64,000 bases of DNA from VAZQ01 sp963841105 (GCA_963841105.1 CAWJCB010000028.1:480212-544211), one strand, 5' to 3'; positions 1-9,152 are shown, counted from the first letter of the stretch. Numbers and translations are program-made. Notes: generated by a model from the letters alone, not told the origin.

Positions 1-799
1 CGGCGACTATTCCGGTTTCGTGCTGGTATGGGATCTGTATACCAACGAGCTGCTTGGCATTGTGCACGACCACGCCGTCTCGGCTTTGCGGGTCGGGGCG
101 ACGTCAGGTGTGGTCGCCAAATACTGCGTGCGCGAGGACGCGCAGACGATCGGCATCCTTGGCTCTGGTGAGCAGGCCATTTCGCAGGTGGAAGCGATTT
201 GCTCCGCTCGGCCCGGAATTCGCAATCTCAAGGTCTATTCGATGACACCGCAGAACCGCAAGGCTTTTGCCGATAAGATGGGCAAGATGTTGAGCATCAA
301 TGCGGTTGCCGTCGATTCGGCGGAAAAGGCAATCCGTGGCTCCGACGTTGCCATTGCCGCAACCAATTCCGCCGACCCGATCCTGTTCGGGGAATGGCTG
401 TCTCCCGGCTGCCATGTGATCGGGATGATCGGCACGAACAAGTTCGATGGCCGTCGGGAGCTCGATGACGAATGCGCTCGCCGCGCCGACTTCATCGTGG
501 CCAATCTCAAGGAGCAAATAGAGATTGACGACCAGCCGGAAATCATGATGCCGATGCGCAAAGGTTACGTGTCGTGGACGAACATCTACGAAGTCGGCGA
601 TCTGTGCATCGGACGAATCGCCGGACGGACAGCGTCCGCACAAATCACCTATCACCACAACAATGTGGGCATGGGAATCCAGTTCGCTTCCGCCTGCGCC
701 CGCATCATTGAAATTGCCCGCAAAAAAGGAATAGGAACGGAATTGCCGATGGAGCTCTTCATGACCCGGCGAGAAGCGGGGGAAGTGTTTGCGCCTTGA
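1..799 (+). CDS. Ornithine cyclodeaminase/mu-crystallin family protein (5' truncated by window edge)
   Basis: The reading frame is open from the first full codon (position 2), so the gene begins before the window; the visible part is 265 residues. It carries a Rossmann nucleotide-binding motif (GILGSGEQA) about 50 residues in, followed by family-typical segments (SDVAIAATNS; GCHVIGMIGTN). Members bind NAD(P) and act as ornithine cyclodeaminases, alanine dehydrogenases or ketimine reductases; the true substrate cannot be read here. It lies 44 nt upstream of a Bug-type solute receptor on the same strand, which suggests coupling of uptake and catabolism of an organic or amino acid. The family call is firm, the substrate unknown. 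Confidence 0.85.
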   Translation, partial: GDYSGFVLVWDLYTNELLGIVHDHAVSALRVGATSGVVAKYCVREDAQTIGILGSGEQAISQVEAICSARPGIRNLKVYSMTPQNRKAFADKMGKMLSINAVAVDSAEKAIRGSDVAIAATNSADPILFGEWLSPGCHVIGMIGTNKFDGRRELDDECARRADFIVANLKEQIEIDDQPEIMMPMRKGYVSWTNIYEVGDLCIGRIAGRTASAQITYHHNNVGMGIQFASACARIIEIARKKGIGTELPMELFMTRREAGEVFAP

Positions 800-843
800 C
801 CATCATCTTCGGTGACGTTCGAGCGGAAAATAGGCGGTGCGTC

Positions 844-1806
844 ATGTGGGCATTCTTGATCATTCTGTGCGCTCTCACCACGACTGTGAGTGCTGCCGTT
901 GCCGAAGAATGGCCCATAAGACCGATCAAGATCGTGGTGTCGTATTCGGCGGGCGGCAGTGGCGACATTGTCGCGCGTGAACTGGCACAGAAGCTGACCG
1001 CGTCTTTGGGTCGCTCCGTTTACGTCGACAATCGCCCCGGCGCCAGCGGCAATATCGGCACCGAATATGTCGCGAAGTCGGCGCCTGACGGCTACACCTT
1101 TCTGATTGCGTCCGACATCCAATTCGCCATCAGCCCGAATTTCACCGCGCGCTTGCCCTACGAGCTCAAGGATTTCGAGCCGGTCAGCCTCGTCGCCAAT
1201 GTGGATCTGGTGTTGGCCGCGCATCCGTCCGTAGCCGCCGGCAGCCTGCGCGAGCTCGCCGGCCTCGCGAGAAAGCAGCCAGGCGCGATCAACTATGGCT
1301 CAACCGGGGCCGGAAGCACGCATCAGCTGGCAATGGAGCTCTTGCAACAACTGGGCGGCTTCAGGCTGACGGAGGTGCCCTATCGCGGTAGCGCGCAGGC
1401 TTTGCCCGATCTTCTCTCCGGGCAGCTGCAGATCATGCTGATGGGTATCCCGCAAAGCCTTCCTAATCTGCGCGATGGAAAGCTGAAAGCCTTGGCAGTT
1501 GGCGCGCTGCAACGCATCGCAACCGCCCCCGACATACCCACGATTGCGGAGCAGGGCTATCCCGGTTTCGAGGCGAACAATTACTGGTGTCTCTACGCAC
1601 CGGCGGCGACGCCCAAGAGCATCATCGCCAAGCTGCAGCAGGAGACTGCGCGCGCCGTCGCTGCGCCGGACTTGCATGAGCGCTTCCTGGCGACTGGCCT
1701 GACACCGATGGGGAGCACGGCCGATGCCCTGGCCGCACGCATTGCCGCGGACTCGGCCAAGTGGGCGAAGGTGATCGCCGGGCTCCGACTAACCGAGGCA
1801 AAATAG
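844..1806 (+). CDS. Bug/TctC-family periplasmic solute-binding receptor
   Basis: A 320-residue protein with a Sec signal peptide (hydrophobic stretch to about residue 20, cleavage likely after VAA or AVA). The mature part opens with EEWPIRPIKIVVSYSAGGSGD, the usual Bug start, and has the SAPDGYTFL and VPYRGS motifs. Bug proteins bind carboxylates such as citrate, dicarboxylates or aromatic acids in the periplasm and normally serve a TctAB membrane pair, which is absent here. I chose ATG 844 because it starts exactly at the signal peptide; an upstream TTG at 796 overlaps the previous stop and would add an unlikely polar leader. Probably co-transcribed with the preceding cyclodeaminase-like gene. 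Confidence 0.87.
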   Translation: MWAFLIILCALTTTVSAAVAEEWPIRPIKIVVSYSAGGSGDIVARELAQKLTASLGRSVYVDNRPGASGNIGTEYVAKSAPDGYTFLIASDIQFAISPNFTARLPYELKDFEPVSLVANVDLVLAAHPSVAAGSLRELAGLARKQPGAINYGSTGAGSTHQLAMELLQQLGGFRLTEVPYRGSAQALPDLLSGQLQIMLMGIPQSLPNLRDGKLKALAVGALQRIATAPDIPTIAEQGYPGFEANNYWCLYAPAATPKSIIAKLQQETARAVAAPDLHERFLATGLTPMGSTADALAARIAADSAKWAKVIAGLRLTEAK

Positions 1807-1829
1807 CCGCTGTCGGAGACGTTGTAGAG

Positions 1830-2867
1830 CTAAACCAGCGTAAGTTGCCCGCCTTTCCTGGTCGTCACCTTACGCCCATACGTTTTTCGCTTGTGCTTCG
1901 CTTGCGCGGCCCTTCCGTTGGTACCCGCCCGCGCGGCGGCGATTTCTTTCAGCTCGTCTTTTCCGGGATATTTGGGGCGGCCGACGAGCAACAGCGGCGC
2001 CAAGCCCGGAGCATCACGCACGCGCTCCTGAGCAATCTTCACGTACGCAGGATTTATGTCGATTCCGGCATAGCGGCGCCCCATGCTTTTGGCGACCGCA
2101 CACGTGGTCCCCGTTCCCATGAAAGGGTCGAGCACAATCTCGCCCGGAAAACGCGCAACCGCACCGTAGGTGTATAACCGCATCAATCGTGCCGGCAGTT
2201 TCCCGGGAAACGGCGCCGGATGGCCGGCTTCACGCTTCACGTCCTCGGGGTACATGAACCAGACTTGCTGGGTGAGGTCCAACCATTCGGTACGGGTAAT
2301 CTCGTTTGCATCCTTCACGTCGGCATCGAACTTCGGCGGCTTGCCCGGCTTCACATAGACATTGATGAATTCAATGGTGTTGTTCTCGATGATATTCCCC
2401 GGATACGGGTAGCTTCCGAACATCATTTTTGATGTTTGCTTTTGCCAGACAAAGAGACTGTACCGTTCCAGATCGGTTTCTTCGAGAATGCGGCGCTCCA
2501 TATCGAAAGCGATGTTCTTGAGATGACGTGTATGCTGCGCAATCACCTTTTTCGGGATTGGCATGATCGGCGCATTCAGGCACAATTTTCCATTTGGCCG
2601 CAGAACGCGAGCGCACTGATTCCAGACTGACTGCATATCCGCAAGATACGCTTCATAAGACGGCCACGGATTTTTCCCCTGATCGTACTCAACTGCTGTC
2701 CAATAAGGGGGCGAGGTCACCACCAAATCGATGCAATGGTCCGGGAAAGCTGCCAGCACCTTCCCAGCGTGGCCGGTGAACAGACGGTCCACGATTTCGG
2801 CCGGGCTTCGCACCGGCGATTTTCGTTCGCGCGGCTTGTTCGTGTTCACGATCGGCATGAATCGCAT
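1830..2867 (-). CDS. Beta-class DNA methyltransferase (orphan, N4-cytosine or N6-adenine)
   Basis: A 345-residue SAM-dependent DNA methyltransferase. The catalytic motif TSPPYW is at residues 51-56 and the SAM-binding motif DPFMGTGTT near residue 245, followed by AGIDINPAYV. Catalytic motif before SAM motif is the beta-class order; SPPYW is commonest among N4-cytosine enzymes but also occurs in N6-adenine ones. The last 50 or so residues are strongly basic (KHKRKTYGRKVTTRKGG) and may contact DNA. No restriction endonuclease gene is adjacent, so it is likely an orphan or regulatory methylase. It converges on the upstream Bug gene and diverges from the DapA-family gene. Confidence 0.88.
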   Translation of the reverse strand: MRFMPIVNTNKPRERKSPVRSPAEIVDRLFTGHAGKVLAAFPDHCIDLVVTSPPYWTAVEYDQGKNPWPSYEAYLADMQSVWNQCARVLRPNGKLCLNAPIMPIPKKVIAQHTRHLKNIAFDMERRILEETDLERYSLFVWQKQTSKMMFGSYPYPGNIIENNTIEFINVYVKPGKPPKFDADVKDANEITRTEWLDLTQQVWFMYPEDVKREAGHPAPFPGKLPARLMRLYTYGAVARFPGEIVLDPFMGTGTTCAVAKSMGRRYAGIDINPAYVKIAQERVRDAPGLAPLLLVGRPKYPGKDELKEIAAARAGTNGRAAQAKHKRKTYGRKVTTRKGGQLTLV

Positions 2868-2966
2868 CTCATCGCTGTCGGGACGAGCCTATCGAAGGGA
2901 AACGCTGCGGCCAACGGAAAGCTTTGATCCGTCACCAGCATCAACCCTCAAACCAAGGAGAACGCC

Positions 2967-3908
2967 ATGACGGCGGTATATAAAGGCATCTTCCCGGCTC
3001 TGCAGTGCCCGTTCGACCAGAAGTTAAACATCGACGAGCCCGAGCTTGGCAAATTCGCGATCTGGCTTGCCGGCCACGAGGGCATCGGCGGCCTCGTCAC
3101 GAACGGTCACACCGGCGAGGTCTTCGCATTGACTGGCAAGCAGCGCGCCGAGGTCACCCGGATCGTTGCCGACGCGGTGAAGGGCAAGCTTCCCGTTGTC
3201 TCGGGCCTGTGCTGCGAAGGCATCGCCGAAGCGGTCGAGCACGCGCAAATGGCAAGAGACGCCGGCGCGACGGGCCTGCTCGTGATGCCGCCGCATGGGT
3301 GGCTGCGCTTTGGCATGAAGCAACCAGAGAACGTGGTTGATTATTTCACGGCGGTCGGCAAGGGGTCGGGCCTCGATCTCGTCGTGCACATCTACCCGGC
3401 CTGGACGCGCGCCTCGTACAATTTCGAGACGCTCGCGCAACTCGCCAGGTTGCCGTGGGTCAAATGCATGAAGGTCGGTACCCGCGACATGAACAAATAC
3501 GCTCGCGATCTGCGGGTCATCAAGGAGGCAGACCCGAGCGTGACCGTATTGACATGCCACGACGAGTATCTCCTCGCCTCCATGGTGCAGGGCGTCGATG
3601 GAGCGCTGGTCGGCTTCGCATCGTTCATCCCGCAGATGATCATCGACCTCTACGCCGCCGTCAGCGCTGGCGATCTGAACAAAGCGATGGACCTGCAAAG
3701 CCGAATCAATCCGCTCAAGGATGCGGTCTACGGTGGCGGCGAGCCGACCGGCGATGCCCATGCGCGCATGAAGATGGCCATGTACCTTGCGGGGATATTG
3801 AAGTCGCCGACGGTGCAGCCGCCCACCCGCCTGCCCGCGGGCGCCGAGCTCAAGGCAATCGAAAACGCAGTGCGCAATGCCGGCATGCTCCACCGGGCCG
3901 CCGCGTAA
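2967..3908 (+). CDS. DapA/NanA-family class I aldolase or lyase
   Basis: A 313-residue TIM-barrel protein of the dihydrodipicolinate synthase/N-acetylneuraminate lyase superfamily. Visible signatures are the N-terminal GIFPALQCPFD, the substrate loop GLVTNGHTGE, the catalytic tyrosine region VHIYPAW and the Schiff-base lysine region CMKVGTRD. These enzymes cleave or condense 2-keto acids; the altered strand sequences make true DapA unlikely, and a sugar-acid or keto-acid lyase is a better guess. A good ribosome-binding site (AAGGAG, 2955-2960) sits 6 nt before the ATG. It ends 2 nt before the converging Bug gene, which fits a shared catabolic block. Confidence 0.84.
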   Translation: MTAVYKGIFPALQCPFDQKLNIDEPELGKFAIWLAGHEGIGGLVTNGHTGEVFALTGKQRAEVTRIVADAVKGKLPVVSGLCCEGIAEAVEHAQMARDAGATGLLVMPPHGWLRFGMKQPENVVDYFTAVGKGSGLDLVVHIYPAWTRASYNFETLAQLARLPWVKCMKVGTRDMNKYARDLRVIKEADPSVTVLTCHDEYLLASMVQGVDGALVGFASFIPQMIIDLYAAVSAGDLNKAMDLQSRINPLKDAVYGGGEPTGDAHARMKMAMYLAGILKSPTVQPPTRLPAGAELKAIENAVRNAGMLHRAAA

Positions 3909-3910
3909 GG

Positions 3911-4879
3911 TTATTCCGGCTCGATCTTCGCATCCTTCACGATCTTCGCCCACTTCGCCGTCTCCGAAACAACAAACGATCTCAGCTCCTCCGGCGAGCT
4001 TGCGGCCGGTTCGATGCCGGCCGTGAGCAACTTGGACGCCACGTCGTTGTCAGCCAGCGCCTCGCGGAGTGCAGCGTTGAGTCGATCCACGATCGCCTTC
4101 GGCGTCTTTGCAGGAGCAAACGCCGCAAACCAGGCCGTCAGGTCGTAGCCTTTCAAGCCCGCCTCATCGAGCGACACAAGGTCGGGCGCCAGCGGCGAGC
4201 GCTGCAGGCTCGACACCGCAAAGCCCTTCAGCTTGCCGTCGCGTACCGGCGGCAATGAGGTGGAAACGTCGCCGAAGAACAACGCTATCTGTCCGCCGAG
4301 CAAATCGGTCACCACAAGCGGATTGCTGCGATACGGCACATGCAGCATGTCGATGCCCGCCATGGTCTTCAGGAGCTCGCCGGCCGCGCGAGACGAAGTG
4401 GACCCGGAGCCAAACGTCAGCTTGCCGGGATTGGCCTTGGCGTAGGCAATGAGCTCCTGAACGGAATTGGCCGGAACCGACGGGTGACCGACCAGTGCAA
4501 GCGTAATGGTTCCAAGCTTCGTGATCGGCTCGAAATCGGCAAGCGCATCGTACGGGACGCGCTTGAGCATGCTCTGGTTGGAGGCATGTGTGGTGTTGGA
4601 GGTGATGAAGACGGTGTAGCCGTCCGGCGCCGATCGCACCACGGCCTGCGCCGCCGGGATACCGCTCCCGCCGCTGATGTTCTCGGCAATCACGGTCTGG
4701 CCGAGAGACTTCGCAACACGGTTAGCAAGCAGTCTGGCGAGCGTATCGGTCGCGCTTCCCGCCACGAATGGGACGACGAACTTGATGCTCCGGCTTGGGT
4801 AGGGGTCCTGCGCGCTCGCAGTCCCGAGGAGGGCGGCAAACACGACGCCGGCGGTTGTCATTCGTGCGAGCTTGCTCAT
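3911..4879 (-). CDS. Bug/TctC-family periplasmic solute-binding receptor
   Basis: A 322-residue Bug receptor with a clear Sec signal (basic start, hydrophobic core, cleavage after TASA) and mature start QDPYPSRSIKFVVPF. Family motifs include SAPDGYTVF and HVPYRSN. It is the last gene of a probable three-gene minus-strand operon after AtuA and the AtuA-associated small protein (gap 36 nt), so its ligand may be a branched or terpenoid carboxylate handled by those proteins; that link rests on context only. Confidence 0.87.
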   Translation of the reverse strand: MSKLARMTTAGVVFAALLGTASAQDPYPSRSIKFVVPFVAGSATDTLARLLANRVAKSLGQTVIAENISGGSGIPAAQAVVRSAPDGYTVFITSNTTHASNQSMLKRVPYDALADFEPITKLGTITLALVGHPSVPANSVQELIAYAKANPGKLTFGSGSTSSRAAGELLKTMAGIDMLHVPYRSNPLVVTDLLGGQIALFFGDVSTSLPPVRDGKLKGFAVSSLQRSPLAPDLVSLDEAGLKGYDLTAWFAAFAPAKTPKAIVDRLNAALREALADNDVASKLLTAGIEPAASSPEELRSFVVSETAKWAKIVKDAKIEPE

Positions 4880-4915
4880 TGCCTTGCAGCTTCCCTATCG
4901 GGTTACGCGGTTATC

Positions 4916-5260
4916 CTATGTCGCAATCGCGTCCTCGGCTGCGATCTCAACCGGAATGTCGAGCAGCAGATACGAGAGCGACTTGCCGTGGCCGTCGAGA
5001 CCCAGGCTGGCGTTGACGCCGCCTTCAAGCACGTCATCGAGCACGAAATTGAACGCCGCGAGCTTCGGCAGATCGTAGCGAACGACGCGCGACGGCATGC
5101 GGTCGGCGAAAACATCGGCGACGCGCTCCGTCGTCACCTGCTGCGCTACCGCAGAATAGTGCGCCGGATCGCGACAGACTAATGCGATGTTGAGTCGATT
5201 GCCCTTGTCGCCGGAGCGCGCGTTGGCAATTTCGTGGAGCCGGACCGTCCGTGAGGTCAT
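4916..5260 (-). CDS. AtuA-associated ferredoxin-fold small protein
   Basis: A 114-residue protein resembling the C-terminal domain found fused to, or encoded after, AtuA/DUF1446 proteins: LHEIANARSGDKGNRLNIAL near the start and LGLDGHGKSLSYLLL near the end. Its ATG overlaps the TGA of the upstream AtuA gene by 4 nt (ATGA), which suggests translational coupling and a shared complex. The frame stays open further upstream, but that extension overlaps the AtuA gene and has unlike composition, so the ATG at 5260 is preferred. It probably pairs with AtuA in acyclic terpenoid or branched-acid catabolism; the exact role is not established. Confidence 0.8.
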   Translation of the reverse strand: MTSRTVRLHEIANARSGDKGNRLNIALVCRDPAHYSAVAQQVTTERVADVFADRMPSRVVRYDLPKLAAFNFVLDDVLEGGVNASLGLDGHGKSLSYLLLDIPVEIAAEDAIAT

Positions 5261-6627
5261 GGCACGTTTCCGGTGAGCGTCACGCGCGGCAGCGCAAACT
5301 TTCGCTCGATCAGGCACGAGGCGCTCGCCAGCCGGGGGGTAATACGCTTGCGCACGCCCGCGCCGCCGGCCGGGCCGGCGCAATAGAGCGCCTCGACCTC
5401 GTCGAGCAAAAGCTCGACCTCGGCGGTGTTTCTCGATTGCGCGGCGAACCGCAGCCGAACATCGCTCAGGTCGGATGCCCACCGCCGCGCGAGCGCACCG
5501 CCGTTGTCGCCGAGCACGCTGACCACGCCAACGGCGTCAGTGCGGAAGACGAGGCCGGGCGCCAGTCGATTCATGCGCTCACCGATGGTCTGCGCCGCCA
5601 GCCGCGCGCGCGCAGCCGCATTCGGTCCGGCGTAGGAAATCTCCGCTTCGCCCAGCACGCCGCCATCGACGCAGACGGTGGCTTTCAGCGTTTCGGGAGC
5701 GGGTTTGCCGCGCGCCCCGGCGACGCGCACGCGGTTCGGCGCCAGCTCCTCGACCGTCACGCCGGTGATATCAAGCACAACGTCGGGCGCTAGATAGGCC
5801 GAGGGATCGTGAATTTCGTACAGCAGTTGCTCAATGACGGTGAATCGATCGACCCGCCCGCCGGTTGCCGCGGGCTTGGTGATGACCATGCTGCCGTCGG
5901 GATCAATCTCGGCGATCGGATAGCCCAGATCAGCCAGGCCCGGCACGATCTTGAAGGGCGGATCGGCGAAATAACCGCCGGTGATCTGACTGCCGCATTC
6001 GAGCAGGTGGCCCGCGAGCGTGCCGGCCGCCAGACGATCCCAGTCATCCAATTTCCACCCAAAGGCGTGGATGAGCGGGCCGAGCGCGAGGGCGGAGTCG
6101 GCCACGCGGCCGGTCACGACGATGTCGGCGCCTTGATCCAGAGCTTGCGCGATCGGCTCGGCGCCGAGATAAAGGTTGGCAGCGATGATCTCGGTCGCGT
6201 TGCGCAGAATCGCGCCGCCGGTTTCGCGCGCGGCTAATTCCGCCGGCGACAGCAGCGCAGTCAGGTCATCGCCGTCAATGACCCCGATCCTCGGCGCTGG
6301 AAGCGCCTGCGCATATGCCATCGCCTGGATGCGCGCGGCCGCCGCGGCGGGATTGGCCGCACCGAAGTTGCCGATGATCTTGATCCCGTCCTTCAGGCAT
6401 CGGGCCAGCACCGGGGCGACGAAGCGTTCGAGTGCCGGATTGAAACCACGTGTCGCATCGCGGCGGCGGTCGAGTTGGGAAAGCGCGAGGGTCCGCTCGG
6501 CGAGCGTCTCGAATATCAGGAAGCGCGCGCCTGGAAGCGTCGCCAGGGCATCGGCAACTGGGCTTGCGGCGTCCGTGCGATCGCACGCGAAGCCAGCTCC
6601 TGCGCCGATGAAGACCTTCGACGCCAT
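5257..6627 (-). CDS. AtuA/DUF1446-family protein, acyclic terpene utilisation type
   Basis: A 456-residue protein of the DUF1446/AtuA family. Evidence is the N-terminal MASKVFIGAGAGFACDR, the conserved IIGNFGAANP and the DIVVTGRVADSALALGPL segment. In Pseudomonas, AtuA belongs to the citronellol/geraniol degradation cluster, though its biochemical role is unsettled. Here it is followed with a 4-nt overlap by its small ferredoxin-fold partner and then by a Bug receptor. No geranyl-CoA carboxylase genes are visible, so the actual substrate is open. Confidence 0.82.
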   Translation of the reverse strand: MASKVFIGAGAGFACDRTDAASPVADALATLPGARFLIFETLAERTLALSQLDRRRDATRGFNPALERFVAPVLARCLKDGIKIIGNFGAANPAAAAARIQAMAYAQALPAPRIGVIDGDDLTALLSPAELAARETGGAILRNATEIIAANLYLGAEPIAQALDQGADIVVTGRVADSALALGPLIHAFGWKLDDWDRLAAGTLAGHLLECGSQITGGYFADPPFKIVPGLADLGYPIAEIDPDGSMVITKPAATGGRVDRFTVIEQLLYEIHDPSAYLAPDVVLDITGVTVEELAPNRVRVAGARGKPAPETLKATVCVDGGVLGEAEISYAGPNAAARARLAAQTIGERMNRLAPGLVFRTDAVGVVSVLGDNGGALARRWASDLSDVRLRFAAQSRNTAEVELLLDEVEALYCAGPAGGAGVRKRITPRLASASCLIERKFALPRVTLTGNVP

Positions 6628-6779
6628 CCGCCCACCTTTGGTGGCGACCCTAAGGAGGCCCGTTCATTGAGTCAAATAATGAGCGCCGCTTGGGCCCGGT
6701 CCTGGCGGCTCGAACCATCCCCGCCGAGACTTGCTTTTCGAGTAGAATGCACATGCGGTCCTCAAACCGATGGCGGCAA

Positions 6780-7790
6780 ATGCGGTTCAATCATTTGAGA
6801 CGGCGCGAGCTCATTACGTTTCTCGGCGGAGCGGTGCTCGCTTGGCCGCTCTCCTCGCGCGCACAACAAACGTCAGCAGCCACGCCGTCTCCCGACCTGG
6901 CTTGGCCGATCCGGCCGGTGCGTTTCATCGTGCCGCTTGCGGCCGGAGGCGGACTGGACTTCGTCGCGCGTGTGACTGCCGAATACCTTTCGCGCGCCAT
7001 CGGCCAGCAGGTGGTGATCGAGAACAGGACGGGGGCAGGCGGGACGATCGGCATCGACACCGCGATCAAGAGCGCTCCGGACGGCTATTCGGTGCTCGTA
7101 ACCAACGACAACGTGGCGAGTGCGCCGCATGTTCTGAGGTTGAATGTCGACTACCTGAAGGACCTTGTTCCTGTCATCCAACTCGCGCGTCAGCCGCAGG
7201 CTCTGGCGGTTCATCCATCGTTCGACGTGAAGTCGGTTGCGGAATTGATCGCTGCGGTGAAGGCGCGGCCGGGAATGGGCTGCGCAACCTCGGGTGCGGG
7301 CTCGAACCAGCACGTGCTCATGGAATGGTTCGCCAAGTTGGCGGGGATAAAGCTCGACCACATCCCCTATCGCGGTGCCGGCCAGGCGATCAACGACCTG
7401 ATCGCCGGCCATGTCCGAGTGGCCTTTCTGGGGCCGACGGCCCTGATGCCGCACTACAAGGCCGGAATCGTGCGCCTTCTGGCGCAATCGTCGGAGACGC
7501 GCTCGCCGAGCTTGCCCGAGGTGCCGACCTTCCAGGAAGCTGGCTTCACGGGCCTGGCGATCGAGTCATGGTACGGCGCATTCGTGCCGGTGGGAACGCC
7601 GCCAGCGATCGTCGCGCGCCTGAACGCCGAGATCGACAAGGCGCTCACCGATGCCGCAACCCGCAATAGTCTGCTCCAGACGGCAACCGAGGCAATTGGC
7701 GGCAGTGCGGAGCAACTCGCCCGCATCGCGCAGCAGGATTCGGAAAAGTACGCACGGCTCGTCAAGGAGCTCAATATCAAGGCCGGTTAG
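6780..7790 (+). CDS. Bug/TctC-family receptor with Tat-like signal peptide
   Basis: A 336-residue Bug receptor. From ATG 6780 the N-terminus reads MRFNHLRRRELITFLGG followed by a hydrophobic run ending in SSRAQQ, a twin-arginine-like signal common in rhizobial binding proteins. The mature protein has WPIRPVRFIVPLAAGGGLD, SAPDGYSVLV and HIPYRGAG. The frame is open to 6690, but the extension precedes the signal peptide and is unlikely to be translated. It is divergent from the AtuA operon and separated from rlpA by 160 nt. The ligand is unknown; no TctAB membrane genes are nearby. Confidence 0.87.
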   Translation: MRFNHLRRRELITFLGGAVLAWPLSSRAQQTSAATPSPDLAWPIRPVRFIVPLAAGGGLDFVARVTAEYLSRAIGQQVVIENRTGAGGTIGIDTAIKSAPDGYSVLVTNDNVASAPHVLRLNVDYLKDLVPVIQLARQPQALAVHPSFDVKSVAELIAAVKARPGMGCATSGAGSNQHVLMEWFAKLAGIKLDHIPYRGAGQAINDLIAGHVRVAFLGPTALMPHYKAGIVRLLAQSSETRSPSLPEVPTFQEAGFTGLAIESWYGAFVPVGTPPAIVARLNAEIDKALTDAATRNSLLQTATEAIGGSAEQLARIAQQDSEKYARLVKELNIKAG

Positions 7791-7951
7791 TTACAGGTCG
7801 TCTGACGATACAGGTCGAGGCTTCGCACGGCCTTTGCAACAAAAAGATACCGCCAATGCGTGTCCTTTTTGCATCAATCCTAAATTAATCACAGAACGTC
7901 ACATTACGGGCCATCGGCGGGATCACGTAGGGGGCTTCAAATTGGGGGCTG

Positions 7952-8872
7952 ATGCATGACCATCTCGACCCCGCAAGAGTGGGGTGCCGGGGTGACTGTT
8001 ACATGATCGCACAAGCCGCAGGGGTGATGTGGCCGCCGCGCGCGACTTATCTGTCATCACGCGCTGCCATCAGGCTGGCACTGTCAATTCGCTGGCCGGT
8101 TATCACTTTCAGTGCCATTCGCTGTCGCGACGCCCGTAGCGCGCTCAAGCTCGCGGCTGGCGCTTTCGCCGCGGCGGCATTCGCCATCATCATCTTTCAG
8201 AAGGGCAACCAGGACGCCGCCGTGATCGAGCCCGTCCGCAACGAAACGATTGTGTTTCGACAAGAGCAACAAACCTATGCACGGACTGGACAACTGAAAG
8301 CTTCCGAGGACGACGAGAGCGGAGCGGCGGCCACTCCATGGAACTATGCGCGCGTGGTGCGAACGGTCCGCTTCGTCAATCCCAAGACGCCGCAGAACAT
8401 CGGCAACAAGGTCGGGCTGTCCGCCCTGAGTGCTCCGGCGCACGTCCCGACCGACAAACTCACGTATCGTGCCGAAGGGATTGCGTCCTGGTATGGGTCC
8501 GACTTTCACGGCCGGGCGACTGCGAACGGCGAGCGCTATGACATGAATGGTATCTCGGCGGCGCATCGGACGATGCCGCTGCCGAGTTATGCGCGGGTTA
8601 CCAACCTTGACAATGGTCGTTCGATCATCGTGCGGGTCAACAATCGTGGGCCTTTTGCCCATCATCGCCTCGTTGATCTATCAACCGGAACCGCCAAGGC
8701 GCTCGATTTTTACCGAAAAGGGACCGCCCACGTGCGGGTCGAATATGTCGGTCGCGCACCCGTCGAGGGCAGTGACGACCAGATGTTGCTTGCGACGCTG
8801 CGTACAGGCACGCCGGCCCCCGCGCCCGCGAACGTGATGGTCGCGTCGAACCAAACCTTCTCCCTGAAGTAA
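7952..8872 (+). CDS. rlpA: RlpA-like septal-ring lytic transglycosylase domain protein
   Basis: A 306-residue protein with an N-terminal hydrophobic anchor (about residues 65-83) and a double-psi beta-barrel RlpA domain at about 165-255 (GIASWYGSDFHGRATANGE ... VDLSTGTAKAL). RlpA enzymes cleave naked glycan strands at the septum. The general-acid Glu (ANGERYDM) and the His (AAHRTMPL) are present, but the motif normally written VNDRGP reads VNNRGP: Asn231 (codon AAT at 8642-8644) stands where the second catalytic Asp is expected. No SPOR domain follows, so the protein is shorter than E. coli RlpA. The start is uncertain; a later in-frame ATG at 8003 is possible. Confidence 0.82.
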   Translation: MHDHLDPARVGCRGDCYMIAQAAGVMWPPRATYLSSRAAIRLALSIRWPVITFSAIRCRDARSALKLAAGAFAAAAFAIIIFQKGNQDAAVIEPVRNETIVFRQEQQTYARTGQLKASEDDESGAAATPWNYARVVRTVRFVNPKTPQNIGNKVGLSALSAPAHVPTDKLTYRAEGIASWYGSDFHGRATANGERYDMNGISAAHRTMPLPSYARVTNLDNGRSIIVRVNNRGPFAHHRLVDLSTGTAKALDFYRKGTAHVRVEYVGRAPVEGSDDQMLLATLRTGTPAPAPANVMVASNQTFSLK

Positions 8873-8967
8873 AATCGCACCGCGGATTTGGCTGCGACCA
8901 AGTCTCACAATTGCATGTATCAGTGAACTGTGATTCCCGGTACCAGGCAAGCAATTCCATGAAAGTT

Positions 8968-9110
8968 GTCATTCCGGGGCGCCGACGCAGGCAAGTTTAC
9001 GCAGCCTGCGTAAACTTGGCTGCGAAGCGGCGAGCCCGGAATCCAGTAAGCTCCGCCGGTGATTACTGGATTCCGGGCTCTCGGCCTTTCAGGCCTCGAC
9101 CCGGAATGAC
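8968..9110. repeat. Nested palindromic intergenic repeat
   Basis: The block begins GTCATTCCGGG and ends CCGGAATGAC, forming outer inverted arms. Inside are an 11-bp perfect stem with a 3-nt loop (8993-9003 against 9007-9017, arm AAGTTTACGCA) and an 18-bp perfect inverted repeat (9032-9049 against 9063-9080, arm starting GAGCCCGGAATCC). It sits between rlpA and the convergent ligase gene, so it could act as a bidirectional transcript end or be a REP/MITE-like mobile repeat. Confidence 0.85.
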
Positions 9111-9152
9111 GCGGCATATGATTCGAAGAGCGCCGCTGAGAGCGACGGACTC

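Noticed and set aside
5251..5793. Plus-strand frames antisense to the AtuA gene
   Set aside because: Complement of a well-supported coding region; no motif.
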